Shown one piece after another: positions 51,768-60,806 of a stretch of 64,000 nucleotides of DNA; positions within the stretch are counted from its first letter, which is position 1; the number at the start of each line of letters is the position of its first letter. The position numbers were made by a program, and so were the translations under genes. This DNA comes from Amycolatopsis sp. 2-15 (GTDB lineage: Bacteria > Actinomycetota > Actinomycetes > Mycobacteriales > Pseudonocardiaceae). The notes under the pieces were generated by a model. That model did not search any database and had not been told where the DNA came from. It saw only the letters and a program-made list of their open reading frames with translations. The DNA is taken from NCBI RefSeq assembly GCF_030285625.1, contig NZ_CP127294.1, positions 9,866,001 through 9,930,000 on the forward strand, read 5' to 3'.

Positions 51768-51808
51768 GCAGGCCCCCTCCCTGCCGCAGTGGCAAGAAGG
51801 GGGCCTGC
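51768..51808. terminator. Bidirectional hairpin between MFS and sedolisin genes
   Basis: GCAGGCCCCCT (51768-51778) pairs with AGGGGGCCTGC (51798-51808). A smaller TGCC..GGCA hairpin fills the loop. It serves both convergent genes. Confidence 0.8.
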
Positions 51809-51827
51809 ACCGACCCTCAGTGGCGGA

Positions 51828-53807
51828 TCACACGAGCAACAGGAACGGCAAGCCGTTCGGCGAGCCCAGGCCGGTGACGTCGTCGTAGCCCTTGGTGGTG
51901 TGGATCGTCAGGTTGGGGTAGTCGAACGTGCGAGCGGAGGTCAGGAGACCGCCCGACGCGTCGACGCTGTTGGCGAAGTCCACGCGCTGCACGGCGGCGT
52001 CCACGTGTTTCACGTCGTAGATCGTGCCGCTGCGGGACGTGAGCTGATACAGCGCCGGGTTGATGAAGCCGTGGTGGAAGTGATCCAGGCTGTCGGCCAC
52101 GGCCATGACGCCGGCGAAGACCGGGGACGCCAGGCTGGTGCCGCCGATGCGGTACTGGTCGTAGTAGGCGCCGTCGGGGAACGTCTGGGTCTGGCCCACG
52201 AGCATGCCGGTGTTGGGGTCGGCCACCGCGGAGATGTCCGGGACGACGCGGCCCTTGGCCTTGCCCGTCTGGTTCTTCGTGGACAGCGCGTCCGGCACGA
52301 TGCCCTTCTGGTACGCCGGCTGCGGGAACACGCGGCTGGTGCCGCCGCCCGCGCCGCCGTTGAAGGCACCCGGGAAGGACGGGGTGTAGGCGCCCGCGGT
52401 GAGCGTGGACTTGCCGGTTTCCCAGCCGGTCTCGAAGGTCCGCTTGCCGGACTTGTCGACCGCCAGCGAGGTGCCGCCGACGGCGGTGACCCACGGCGAC
52501 GAAGCCGCGAAGTCCGGTGAAGGCGTGCCCAGGCGCGCGGCCTCGTCACCGTTGTCGCCGGAAGAGAAGTACACGCCGATGCCCTCGAGCGCGGCCTGCA
52601 CGGCGATCTGGTTGAACGCCTTGATCTCGTCGGCCGGCAGGTCCTCGCCGGTGTCGCCGTAGGAGTTCGACACGATGTCGGCCTTGTGGCCGGCGATCAC
52701 GTAGTTCAGCGCGGTGTCGAGCGAGAGGTCCTCGCAGTCGGAACCACCGACGTACAGGATGTTCGCACCCGGCGCGAGGCCGTGGGCGGCTTCCACGTCG
52801 AGCGTCTCCTCGCCGTACCAGCCCGAGGCGTCGCACTGGTCCGGGCCCTCGTCGGCCGGGTTCACCGGGAAGACGTGCTGGCTGAACTGCGCCTTCGTCA
52901 GCGGGTGTGCCGGGTCGTTGCGCTGGGCGTAGGTCGACGCGTCGGCGTAGATGGTCGGCGACGCGAAGGCGTCCACGATCGCGATCGTGGTGCCGTGGCC
53001 GTCGGCGCCCAGCTTGGCCGCCTGGTCGAGGCCGTAGGCCGAACGCAGCTGCGCCGGCTTGTAGCCACACGGCGCGTACGGCAGCTGCTTGCCGTTGTAC
53101 GCCGGGTCGACCGTGTCGGTCTTCTGGCCGTAGTAGTCGCTGCACGGGCCGGAGTTGCGGAAACCGGCACCCGGAGGCGCGGTGGCCGGCCCCGAGGACT
53201 TGGCGGAAGCGGTGTCGGCACCCGAAGTGTGGTCCGGCTTGAGCAGGCTGGTCGCCTGGTCGACGCCGACGACACCCAGCACGGACGTGGCAAGCGTTGC
53301 CGGCACGGACAGGTTCTTGTCCGCCGCGCGCAGCGTCTGGCCCTTCACGGCGTACTTGCCGAGCGTGACGTCGAACGCCTTCTGCACCTGGTCCGCCGTC
53401 CCGGCGGCCTCCACGTACGCGCGGTTCGACGGCACGTCGCCGATCTGGAACCCGGCACCGGACAGCCAGTTCTTCACCGCGGACACGGTCTGGTCCGATG
53501 CGGTGAAGCGGTCACGCACCTGCTGCGGCGACAGGTACTGCCGGTAGCTCTTGGAGTGCGGGTCGGACACGCCCGCCGCCACGGCTTCGGCGCCGGCCTC
53601 GTCACGCAGGTTCAGGTACACGCGGAAGTCCAGCTTGGACGCCGGCGCGGTGTTCGCGACCTTGGCCCCGGGGTTCGCCCAGAGCGGGTGCGACGCGGGG
53701 ATGTCGGCCCGGCCCGGGGCCGATGCCGCAGACGCCAGCCCCGGCGTGGCGGCCGCGAGGCCACCCGCCATCGCCAGCGAAAGGAACACGGTGAGACTTC
53801 TTCGCAC
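51828..53807 (-). CDS. Secreted S53 peptidase (sedolisin/kumamolisin type)
   Basis: This 659-residue exported acid-type serine-carboxyl protease has a signal peptide (about 1-28) and a pro-kumamolisin activation domain (about 40-190, LYLNLRD-like and SPQQVRDRFTASDQTV). The catalytic domain has Glu333 and Asp337 in GWYGEETLDVEAAHG, oxyanion Asp418 in FSSGDNGD, and Ser558 in RIGGTSLASPVF. The C-terminal calcium site is in YDVKHVDAA and GYDDVTGLGSPNG. I use the GTG at 53807 (MRRSLTVF), six bases after GGGAG. The TTG six bases upstream would touch the ribosome-binding site. Confidence 0.92.
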   Translation of the reverse strand: MRRSLTVFLSLAMAGGLAAATPGLASAASAPGRADIPASHPLWANPGAKVANTAPASKLDFRVYLNLRDEAGAEAVAAGVSDPHSKSYRQYLSPQQVRDRFTASDQTVSAVKNWLSGAGFQIGDVPSNRAYVEAAGTADQVQKAFDVTLGKYAVKGQTLRAADKNLSVPATLATSVLGVVGVDQATSLLKPDHTSGADTASAKSSGPATAPPGAGFRNSGPCSDYYGQKTDTVDPAYNGKQLPYAPCGYKPAQLRSAYGLDQAAKLGADGHGTTIAIVDAFASPTIYADASTYAQRNDPAHPLTKAQFSQHVFPVNPADEGPDQCDASGWYGEETLDVEAAHGLAPGANILYVGGSDCEDLSLDTALNYVIAGHKADIVSNSYGDTGEDLPADEIKAFNQIAVQAALEGIGVYFSSGDNGDEAARLGTPSPDFAASSPWVTAVGGTSLAVDKSGKRTFETGWETGKSTLTAGAYTPSFPGAFNGGAGGGTSRVFPQPAYQKGIVPDALSTKNQTGKAKGRVVPDISAVADPNTGMLVGQTQTFPDGAYYDQYRIGGTSLASPVFAGVMAVADSLDHFHHGFINPALYQLTSRSGTIYDVKHVDAAVQRVDFANSVDASGGLLTSARTFDYPNLTIHTTKGYDDVTGLGSPNGLPFLLLV

Positions 53808-54084
53808 AGGCAACTCCCTCGTGAATCGCGGCCCCAGGCCGCAGGCGTCCGGCCCGAGACTAGGTCCGCACCGGCCGCCGGGGAAGCGTCCGGCCCGCCG
53901 GTGCGGAACCGTTATCTCGAAGCCGCACTCGATCTTCGTTGATACACAAGGAGGAAGTCCGGTTCGTCCGCACTGTCCCGAGTGGAATGTCGCCTAATGG
54001 AACAGAAGTCCGATTCGAAAGTTCCGCATCGCGGTATCGCGGAGCACGCCGGCTGGGGAAGCACCACCTACTTCCGTCGGTTGC

Positions 54085-55638
54085 TCACCCGGCCTGCAGT
54101 CCCTTCGAACCGGCACCGACCACGAAGCTCTTGTCCGTTTTGATCACCAGCTTCGCCGGGTCGTTCACGCTCGTGTCCGACACCACCACGAAGTCGGCCA
54201 GCATCTGCGCCGGCGTCGCGGTCACGCGCACGTAGCCGCGTTCTCCCTTGCAGTACTTGATGTGCGGGTTGTTCGCGAGCCACGCGGCCGACGGCGGCGC
54301 GGCGTCGTCGCTGTTGGACGTGACCGAGGTGGTCACCAGCTCCGAGCCGACGATCGGGTCGGTGTGGTCGAAGTAGTCCTTGCGCAGGTCGGCCGCCCAG
54401 TGCCGGTGGACGTCGCCGGTGAGCACCACCGGGTTGGGTACCCCGCGGTCGATCCAGCCTTGCGTGATGCGATCGCGCGAAGCCTGGTAGCCGTCCCACG
54501 AGTCGGGGTTCTCGCACGTCGTCGACTTGCCGTCACCGTCGCGCTGGGCGAAGAACACCTGCTGGCCCAGGAAGTCCCACGTCGCCGGGTGCGTCTCGAA
54601 CGCCTTGAGCAGCCACTGTTCCTGTGCCGTGCCGGTGATCGTGTGCGAGGTGTCGCGGTACGGGCCGCACGCCGTACCGGAGACCTGCGCGCTGCGGAAC
54701 TGGCGCGTGTCCATCATGTGGAAGCGCGCGAGATTGCCCCACAGGAACTGGCGGTACAGCTGGATCGACGCCCCGTTGGGCTTGGCCGTGGACCGGATCG
54801 GCATGTGCTCGTAGAACGCCTGGAACCCGTAACCCTTGCGGGCGGCCGAAGCCGGGCTCGTGGTGGAGTTCCAGTTGTTCATCACCTCGTGGTCGTCGAA
54901 CACGACCAGCCACGGCGCCAGCGCGTGCGCGGCCTGGAGGTCCACATCGGTCTTGTGCTGACCGTGCCGGGCCCGGTACAGAGCCAAAGTCGTGGTGTCC
55001 GACGGCACCGCGAGCCGCCGCGGGTTGAGCTCGGCCTTCTTGCGCCCGGACGGCTTTTCGTAGATGTAGTCGCCGAGGAACAGCACGAGGTCCGGATCGT
55101 CGCGCACCACGCCCTTGTACGAGTGGTACCAGCCTTCCTCCCAGTGCTGGCAGGAGGTGAAGCAGTACTTCAGCTGGTTCACGGCCGCACCCGCGGCAGG
55201 CGCCGTTCGGGTACGCCCGACCGGCGAGATGTACCCGGCGGACTTGAAGCGGTAGAAGTACTCGCGCGCCGGCTCGAGGCCCGTCGGCTCGATGTGCACG
55301 CTGTGCGCCGACGCGCGCACCGCGTTCACCGAACCGCTTTGCACGATCGAGGAGAACGCCTCGTCGTTCGCGATCTCCCAGTCCACCGCGTACGTCGCGT
55401 CCGGCATGCCGCCGAACCCGTCGGCGTTGAGCGGCGCGGGCGCGAGCCGCGTCCACAGCACCACGCTGTCGGGCAACGGGTCGCCCGAGGCGATGCCGAG
55501 CTGGAACGGGTCGTGGATCGCCGGGGCGGCGACGGCGGTGCGCGCGTTGGCCCACGAAGGCAGCGCGGTCGTCGCCGCGGCCGCGGTCACGGCGGCGAGT
55601 CCGCCCAGCAGCACCGAGCGCCGGTTCACCTGGCCCAT
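54085..55638 (-). CDS. phoD: Secreted PhoD-family alkaline phosphatase/phosphodiesterase
   Basis: This 517-residue enzyme has a Tat signal (NRRSVLLGGLAAVTAAAATT) and an N-terminal PhoD domain (FQLGIASGDPLPDSVVLWTRLAP). The metallophosphatase core follows: LVLFLGDYIYEKP, WLVVFDDHEVMNNWN, and PVVLTGDVHRHWAADL, which supply the metal ligands. PhoD enzymes release phosphate from phosphodiesters such as teichoic acids and use Fe/Ca. The ATG at 55638 has AAGGAA upstream. It lies 31 bases after the SH3 protein gene on the same strand, so the two may be cotranscribed. No Pho box was recognised. Confidence 0.92.
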   Translation of the reverse strand: MGQVNRRSVLLGGLAAVTAAAATTALPSWANARTAVAAPAIHDPFQLGIASGDPLPDSVVLWTRLAPAPLNADGFGGMPDATYAVDWEIANDEAFSSIVQSGSVNAVRASAHSVHIEPTGLEPAREYFYRFKSAGYISPVGRTRTAPAAGAAVNQLKYCFTSCQHWEEGWYHSYKGVVRDDPDLVLFLGDYIYEKPSGRKKAELNPRRLAVPSDTTTLALYRARHGQHKTDVDLQAAHALAPWLVVFDDHEVMNNWNSTTSPASAARKGYGFQAFYEHMPIRSTAKPNGASIQLYRQFLWGNLARFHMMDTRQFRSAQVSGTACGPYRDTSHTITGTAQEQWLLKAFETHPATWDFLGQQVFFAQRDGDGKSTTCENPDSWDGYQASRDRITQGWIDRGVPNPVVLTGDVHRHWAADLRKDYFDHTDPIVGSELVTTSVTSNSDDAAPPSAAWLANNPHIKYCKGERGYVRVTATPAQMLADFVVVSDTSVNDPAKLVIKTDKSFVVGAGSKGLQAG

Positions 55639-55669
55639 GTCAGGGGTTCCTTTCGGGGAGTAGGGGTTT

Positions 55670-56359
55670 TCAGGCCGCGAAGTCGGTGAGGCCGGCGCTG
55701 CAACCGGCGAACGTCGGTGGCGAGGTGTTGTGGCCTGTGCAGACCTTGTAGAAGACCCACTTGCCCTTCGCGACGGGCGCGGCCTTGTCCACCGACGTGC
55801 CGTTTCCGCCGGAAGCCCAGACGTAGTACGGGCCGGAGCCGTCGGCGAGCCAGTACTGCACGACGCCGGAACTGCCGTCGGCGTCGGTGTCGTAAGCGAC
55901 GAAGTGCGCGTCGGACGAGCGGAACACGCCCTCGGCGGCGCAGGACGCGGCGCACTGGGCGCTGCCGGTACCGGTGCCGCAGTCGGGTGCGACGCGGCCG
56001 TCGGAGCCGGTCTGCACGTAGCCGTCGGACACGTAGCCGCCGAGCGCGGGCACGTAGTCCCAGATCGTGGTGGTGCCGAGCGGGCCGGCGACGGAACTAC
56101 CGGTGGTCTGGCACTCGATGTTGACGGTCGCGCCGTTGGCCACCGTCTTGACGGCGGTGGCGGCGGCGTTGGCCGCGCGGCGGACGTTGAGCGGATCACC
56201 CGCGGTCTGGACCTTGCCGGGCACCGTCGCCGACACTGCCGACACTGCCGACACCGCCGACACCGCCGACGCGGGTACCGCCGCCGACAGCGTGAATCCG
56301 CCGATCGCCGCCAGGACAATCCCGAATCCGGCCAGGCGCCGGAGCTTCGAACGCTTCAT
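55670..56359 (-). CDS. Secreted SH3-like-domain protein
   Basis: This 229-residue exported protein has a signal peptide followed by a run of AVS repeats, then an SH3-type-3 domain (about 58-125: DPLNVRRAANAAATAVKTV...VNIECQTTGSSVAGPLGTTTIWDYV). A second, Cys-containing domain (about 130-229) has GVVQYWLADGSGPYYVWASGGNG and VCTGHN. I do not recognise that second domain. Bacterial SH3 domains usually bind cell-wall peptides. A close relative of the SH3 part ends the protein encoded at 59556. It precedes phoD and is divergent from the SARP gene. Confidence 0.75.
   Translation of the reverse strand: MKRSKLRRLAGFGIVLAAIGGFTLSAAVPASAVSAVSAVSAVSATVPGKVQTAGDPLNVRRAANAAATAVKTVANGATVNIECQTTGSSVAGPLGTTTIWDYVPALGGYVSDGYVQTGSDGRVAPDCGTGTGSAQCAASCAAEGVFRSSDAHFVAYDTDADGSSGVVQYWLADGSGPYYVWASGGNGTSVDKAAPVAKGKWVFYKVCTGHNTSPPTFAGCSAGLTDFAA
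56232..56267. repeat. Four 9-bp tandem repeats coding for AVS units
   Basis: GACACTGCC, GACACTGCC, GACACCGCC, GACACCGCC follow each other. On the minus strand they encode repeated Ala-Val-Ser at the signal-peptidase region of the SH3 protein. They keep the reading frame and could change in number by slippage. Confidence 0.85.
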
Positions 56360-56461
56360 GGCCGTAGCGTGTCGAAGCCTTGTACACGACCCGTACAATT
56401 CGCAATATAGGGGACGCGAGCCTCCGAATGGATCTAGCTAACCCGCGCAGACGCTCCTAGC

Positions 56462-59400
56462 ATGCCCGATCATGGGGACCTTGCCGCTCAGGCGGGTAAA
56501 TTGTTGACTTCACTGGCGTTCCGAATTCTCGGACCGTTGGAGGTCATTGCTGAAGGCCGGACCGTCCCACTGGGCGGGCCGAAGCCGAGGTTGCTGCTGG
56601 CCGCGCTGGCTTTGCAGCCGAATGTCGTGGTGTCCACCGAAGTGCTGGTCGAAATCCTCTGGCCGGGTACCGCACCTCGCTCCGCGGCAGCCAACATCCG
56701 CACCTACGTCCACTCCCTCCGTAGGCGGCTCGCGGAAACGGCACCCGAGCTGGGTGACCGCATCAGCAGCCGCGCGTCGGGATATCTGCTCTCGGCCGCA
56801 GACGAAGAGCTCGATCATGTGTTGTTCGCCAACCACGCTGCCGAAGCGCGGAAAGCGTTCGAACGCGGTGACGCGGAAGCGGCGCTCGCGTTGCTCGACA
56901 AAGCCGACGCGCTTTGGCGCGGCGAAGTACTCGAGGGTCTGCCGCACGACCACGGGTGGGGCGCGGCGATCGCGCGGCTGGCCGAGCTGCGCCTGTCCGT
57001 GCAGGAGCAGCGGCTGCAGGCCCGCCTCGCGCTGGGGCGCCACGGTGAGGCCATCGCCGAGTTGCGCGGCCTCGTGACCGAACACCCGTTGCGGGAGGAG
57101 CTGTGGCAGCAGCTCGTGACGGCGCTGCGCGACGGCGGCCGGATCGCCGAGGCCGTGGCGGCCTACGAGCTGGCCGAGCACACGCTGGAAGAGGAGCTCG
57201 GGGCGAAACCCGGGCCCCGGCTGCGGGAGCTGCGGGCCACGCTCGTGCCGCCCGCCGCGGTGCCCGAGCTGCCGGCCGAGCTCGCGGCGCTGCGGCCGCG
57301 AGCGCAACCGGAGCTGCCGATCTGCCAGCTCCCGCTCGACCTGCCGGACTTCACGGGCCGCGAGGACGTGGTCGACCAGCTGGTCAGGCGCCTGCGCGAA
57401 CACGGCGAGACGCGCCGGCCGACGGTGGTGGTGCTCTCGGGCGCGCCCGGCGTCGGCAAGTCCGCGATCGCGGTCCGGGTGGCCCACGCGGTGCGCGACG
57501 CGTTCGGAGACGGGCAGCTCCACGTGGACCTCGCGGGCACGTCGTCGTCGCCGCGGGCGCCGATGGGTGTGCTCGCGGAGCTGTTGCGCGCGCTCGGCAT
57601 TCCCGACGCGGGCCTGCCGCGTGATCTGCCGGAACGCTCGGCGCTGCTGCGCTCGCGCCTGGCCGGCAAACGCATGTGCGTGGTCCTTGACGACGCGGGC
57701 AGCGCCGCGCAGGTGCGTCCGCTGCTGCCGGGCACGGGCGCGTGCGCGGTCCTCGTGACGAGCCGCGTGCGGCTGCCCGACCTCGACGGCGCGGTGGCGG
57801 TCGACGTCGGGCTCCTGCCCGAGCCGGAGGCCGCGCGACTGCTGGAGGGCATCGTCGGCGCCGAGCGCGTGGCGGCGGAGCCCGACAACGCCGCCGCGAT
57901 CCTGCGCCAGTGCGGGTACCTGCCACTCGCGATCCGCGTGGCCGGGGCGAAGCTCACCAACCGGCCCAGCTGGTCGCTGCGGATCCTCGCCGACCGTCTG
58001 CACGACGAGCGGCGCCGGCTCGACGAGCTGCGCGTCGGCGACCTCGCCGTGCGTGCCAGCGTGACGCTGAGCTACGACCTCCTGCCGATGTCGGCGGCAG
58101 CGGCGTTCCGCCGGCTGGGTGCGCTGGGACCGATCCAGTTCCCCGCTTGGGTGGTCGCGGCCGCGCTGGGCCGGTCGTCGGCCGACGACGTGCTCGACGT
58201 GCTCGTCGACGCCCACCTGGTGGAGCTCGTCGCGTCCGACGCCACGGGCCAGCCGCGGTACCGGCTCCACGACCTGCTCCGCGTCTACGCGGCGGAGCTG
58301 GCCGAGCGGGACGCGCTGGAGAAGACGCGCCGCGCAGCGCGACGGGTGCTCGAGGGTTACCTCGCGCTGGCCGTCGCGGCGGCGGAGCGGATGCCGATCC
58401 ACTTCTTCGGCCAGTACCGCGACCACGCCGTGCCGTACCCGAAGCTGCCGGACGGGACGGAGCAGCTCCTGGCCGACCCGGCCGCGTGGTTCGCCGCGGA
58501 GCGCCACTCCGGCGTCGCCGCGGTGACGCTGGCCGCGCAGCTCGGGTTCGACGACCTGGCGTGGCAGCTCACGGCCGCGTTCACGCCGTACTTCGACCTG
58601 CGCGGGCACCAGGACGACTGGCACGCCACCCACGAGGTGGCGCTGACGGCGGCCCGGCGCGCGGGAGCCGTGCGCGGCGAGGCGATCGTGCAGCGCAACC
58701 TGGGGCAGATCCACCTGTACCAGGACAGCTACGCCGAAGCATTCGTGGCGTTCGACGCGGCGCGGGAGCTGTACGAACGGGTCGGCGACGCGCAGGGCAC
58801 CGGCGTCGCGCTCGCCGGGCTCGGCACGATCGTGCGCATCCAGGGCGACAACGACCTCGCGCTGGAACGCTGCCACGAAGCGTCGAAGCTGTTCGCCGAA
58901 GCCGCCGACCGGCACGGCGAGGCGGTGATCCGCATCGCCGTGGGCGCGGTGTGGATGGCGCAGAAGTGCTACGCGCCGGCCAAGCGGTGGTTCACCGACG
59001 CGCTCGAGCTGGCCGCCGCGATCGGCGACCGGCACCGCGAGGCCCACGCCTTGCAACGGCTCGGGCTGCTGCACCAGCACGAGGGCAACCTCGGGCCCGC
59101 GCGCGAGTTCGTGACGCGCGCGATCGCCGTGTTCACCGACCTGGGTGACGATCACTGCGTGGGGTACGCCAACCAGAACCTCGGTGAGCTGTGCCTGCAC
59201 AGCGGCGATTTCGCCCACGCGCAGCTGTTGCTGGTCAACTCGCTGAGCGTGCACCGCCGCAACGGCGACCGGCGGTCGGAGGCCGAGGTGTCGCAGTTGC
59301 TCGGGGAGCTGCATTCGGCGCTCAGCCAGCCGGAACGCTCGCGCACGTACTCCGAGCGGGCGCTGGCGATCTGGCGGGAGCTTTCGGCGCGGCCGCAGCA

Positions 59401-59464
59401 GTCGGCGCTGGAAACGCGGCTGGAGCCGGCTCCGGGTGAGGGGCCGCGGATCGTGTCCGCCTGA
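56462..59464 (+). CDS. SARP/AfsR-type transcriptional regulator with NB-ARC and TPR domains
   Basis: This 1000-residue regulator has the AfsR architecture: OmpR-type winged helix (about 19-111), bacterial transcriptional activation domain (about 117-262), NB-ARC ATPase (about 290-620, with Walker A GAPGVGKS at 327-334 and CVVLDDAG as Walker B), and a C-terminal TPR array (about 690-980). SARP-type proteins activate secondary-metabolite or morphogenesis genes by binding direct repeats near -35. No biosynthetic cluster is visible in this window. The nearest genes encode secreted proteins. The ATG at 56462 is used. A TTG at 56504 starts closer to the conserved domain. Confidence 0.9.
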   Translation: MPDHGDLAAQAGKLLTSLAFRILGPLEVIAEGRTVPLGGPKPRLLLAALALQPNVVVSTEVLVEILWPGTAPRSAAANIRTYVHSLRRRLAETAPELGDRISSRASGYLLSAADEELDHVLFANHAAEARKAFERGDAEAALALLDKADALWRGEVLEGLPHDHGWGAAIARLAELRLSVQEQRLQARLALGRHGEAIAELRGLVTEHPLREELWQQLVTALRDGGRIAEAVAAYELAEHTLEEELGAKPGPRLRELRATLVPPAAVPELPAELAALRPRAQPELPICQLPLDLPDFTGREDVVDQLVRRLREHGETRRPTVVVLSGAPGVGKSAIAVRVAHAVRDAFGDGQLHVDLAGTSSSPRAPMGVLAELLRALGIPDAGLPRDLPERSALLRSRLAGKRMCVVLDDAGSAAQVRPLLPGTGACAVLVTSRVRLPDLDGAVAVDVGLLPEPEAARLLEGIVGAERVAAEPDNAAAILRQCGYLPLAIRVAGAKLTNRPSWSLRILADRLHDERRRLDELRVGDLAVRASVTLSYDLLPMSAAAAFRRLGALGPIQFPAWVVAAALGRSSADDVLDVLVDAHLVELVASDATGQPRYRLHDLLRVYAAELAERDALEKTRRAARRVLEGYLALAVAAAERMPIHFFGQYRDHAVPYPKLPDGTEQLLADPAAWFAAERHSGVAAVTLAAQLGFDDLAWQLTAAFTPYFDLRGHQDDWHATHEVALTAARRAGAVRGEAIVQRNLGQIHLYQDSYAEAFVAFDAARELYERVGDAQGTGVALAGLGTIVRIQGDNDLALERCHEASKLFAEAADRHGEAVIRIAVGAVWMAQKCYAPAKRWFTDALELAAAIGDRHREAHALQRLGLLHQHEGNLGPAREFVTRAIAVFTDLGDDHCVGYANQNLGELCLHSGDFAHAQLLLVNSLSVHRRNGDRRSEAEVSQLLGELHSALSQPERSRTYSERALAIWRELSARPQQSALETRLEPAPGEGPRIVSA

Positions 59465-59492
59465 CCCGGACGCGCGGGCTTGCTTGCGCGGC

Positions 59493-59538
59493 AAGGGGTC
59501 CTGTCGAGACGAGGATTGTGTCTCGACAGGACCCCTTT
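59493..59538 (+). terminator. Very strong intrinsic terminator between SARP and secreted-protein genes
   Basis: A perfect 18-bp stem (59493-59510 with 59520-59537) has a 9-base loop and is followed by TTTGT. It ends 18 bases before the next ATG, so it may act as an attenuator for that gene as well as a terminator for the SARP gene. Confidence 0.9.
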
Positions 59539-59555
59539 GTCGTGGAGGAGCGGGA

Positions 59556-60752
59556 ATGGTCCGAAGAGGTCTGGTTCGGCGGGTGCTCGGGGTGCTGGCG
59601 GCGGTGCTCGCGGTGGTTCCCGTGACGCCGGCCGCCGCGGCCGGGTCGTGGCGGGTGGATCTGTCCACGGTGGACGGTGATGACATGAACGTGTCCTCGG
59701 TTTCGGGTTTCCTGACGCTGGCCGACACCGCGTGGAACCCGGTCACCGCCCGGAGTTCCGGGGTTCTCATCACGGCCACCCGGCGCCTGGGGTCCTCGGT
59801 GGGCCGGGTGACCGCGCGGGTGGTGGACGACGTCCCGGCCGGCACCGCGGTGGAGGTCGACGTCCGTGGCCGCGACACCGCCGGCGACTGGACGGAGTGG
59901 ACCCCGGCGGGCCGGGAGTTCCCGTTCGCCGTCCAGGTGGTCCAGGCCCGGATCTCCCTGTCCGGCACGGTCGACGGCGCGCGACCGGCCGTGCGCTCGG
60001 TGGCGCTCACCGCGTCGGGCGGCACCGCACGCGCCGCGGTGGTCAGCGAGCCGCTCACCTACCGGATCTACGCGACGCGCGAAGACCTCGTCGGCGGCAA
60101 GACGTCCAACGGCCACGTGATCGCCAAGAGCGACCACTTCGTGTCGTTCCCTTCCACGAAATCGGTTTCCCCCAAGGGAACCGGCTCGTACACGGCGAAG
60201 GTCTGCCGCACCGACGCCACCCGCTGCGAGTTCGCGCCCGTGTGGGAGGTCGGCCCCTGGAACACCCACGACGACTACTGGAACCCGTCGGACCAGCGCG
60301 CCACCTTCCCCACGCTGCCGCAGGGCACGCCCGAAGCGCAGGCCGCGTTCCAGGACGGCTTCAACGGTGGCAAGGACTCCCGCGGGCGCGCGGTGAAAAA
60401 CCCGGCCGGCATCGATCTCGCCGACGGCGTCTTCTGGGACGGCCTCGGCCTCACGGGCAGCTCGTGGGTGGACGTGACCTACCTCTGGACCGGCACGGGC
60501 GGCCCCGCCGGCGTGATCACCACGGCCGGCGCGCCGCTGAACCTGCGCGAAAGCCCCAGCACGTCGGCGGCGATAAAGGGCGTCGCCGCGCCGTATGCGC
60601 GCGTGCCGATCGAATGCTCGGTGGCCGGTGAGTTCGTGAGCGGCGCCCTCGGCACCAGCGTGATCTGGGACCGCGTGGGCCCGGATCTCTACGTCTCGGA
60701 CACGTACGTGAAGACCGGCGCCGACGGTCCCATCGCGCCGAACTGCCCTTGA
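59556..60752 (+). CDS. Secreted protein with C-terminal SH3-like domain
   Basis: This 398-residue exported protein has a signal peptide (about 1-28, ending AAAA-G). A beta-rich N-terminal region follows (SWRVDLSTVDGDDMNVSSV..., about 30-175), then a middle region with WNTHDDYWNPSDQRATFP and VFWDGLGLTGSSWVDVTYLWTG. The C-terminal SH3-type-3 domain (about 322-398: APLNLRESPSTSAAIKGVAAPYARVPIECSVAG...GTSVIWDRVG...YVSDTYVKTGADGPIAPNC) closely resembles the one at 55670. I do not recognise the first 300 residues. The ATG at 59556 has GGAGGAG upstream, just outside the terminator hairpin. Confidence 0.75.
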   Translation: MVRRGLVRRVLGVLAAVLAVVPVTPAAAAGSWRVDLSTVDGDDMNVSSVSGFLTLADTAWNPVTARSSGVLITATRRLGSSVGRVTARVVDDVPAGTAVEVDVRGRDTAGDWTEWTPAGREFPFAVQVVQARISLSGTVDGARPAVRSVALTASGGTARAAVVSEPLTYRIYATREDLVGGKTSNGHVIAKSDHFVSFPSTKSVSPKGTGSYTAKVCRTDATRCEFAPVWEVGPWNTHDDYWNPSDQRATFPTLPQGTPEAQAAFQDGFNGGKDSRGRAVKNPAGIDLADGVFWDGLGLTGSSWVDVTYLWTGTGGPAGVITTAGAPLNLRESPSTSAAIKGVAAPYARVPIECSVAGEFVSGALGTSVIWDRVGPDLYVSDTYVKTGADGPIAPNCP

Positions 60753-60806
60753 GCTGCGACGACAGGCGACCAATACTGGACAATTCGCCAAGCCTGAGGG
60801 GGCAGC

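Noticed and set aside
56462..59464. SARP gene as the start of an antibiotic gene cluster
   Set aside because: No synthase, synthetase or tailoring set is seen within the window; neighbours are secreted hydrolases and a single FAD oxidase.
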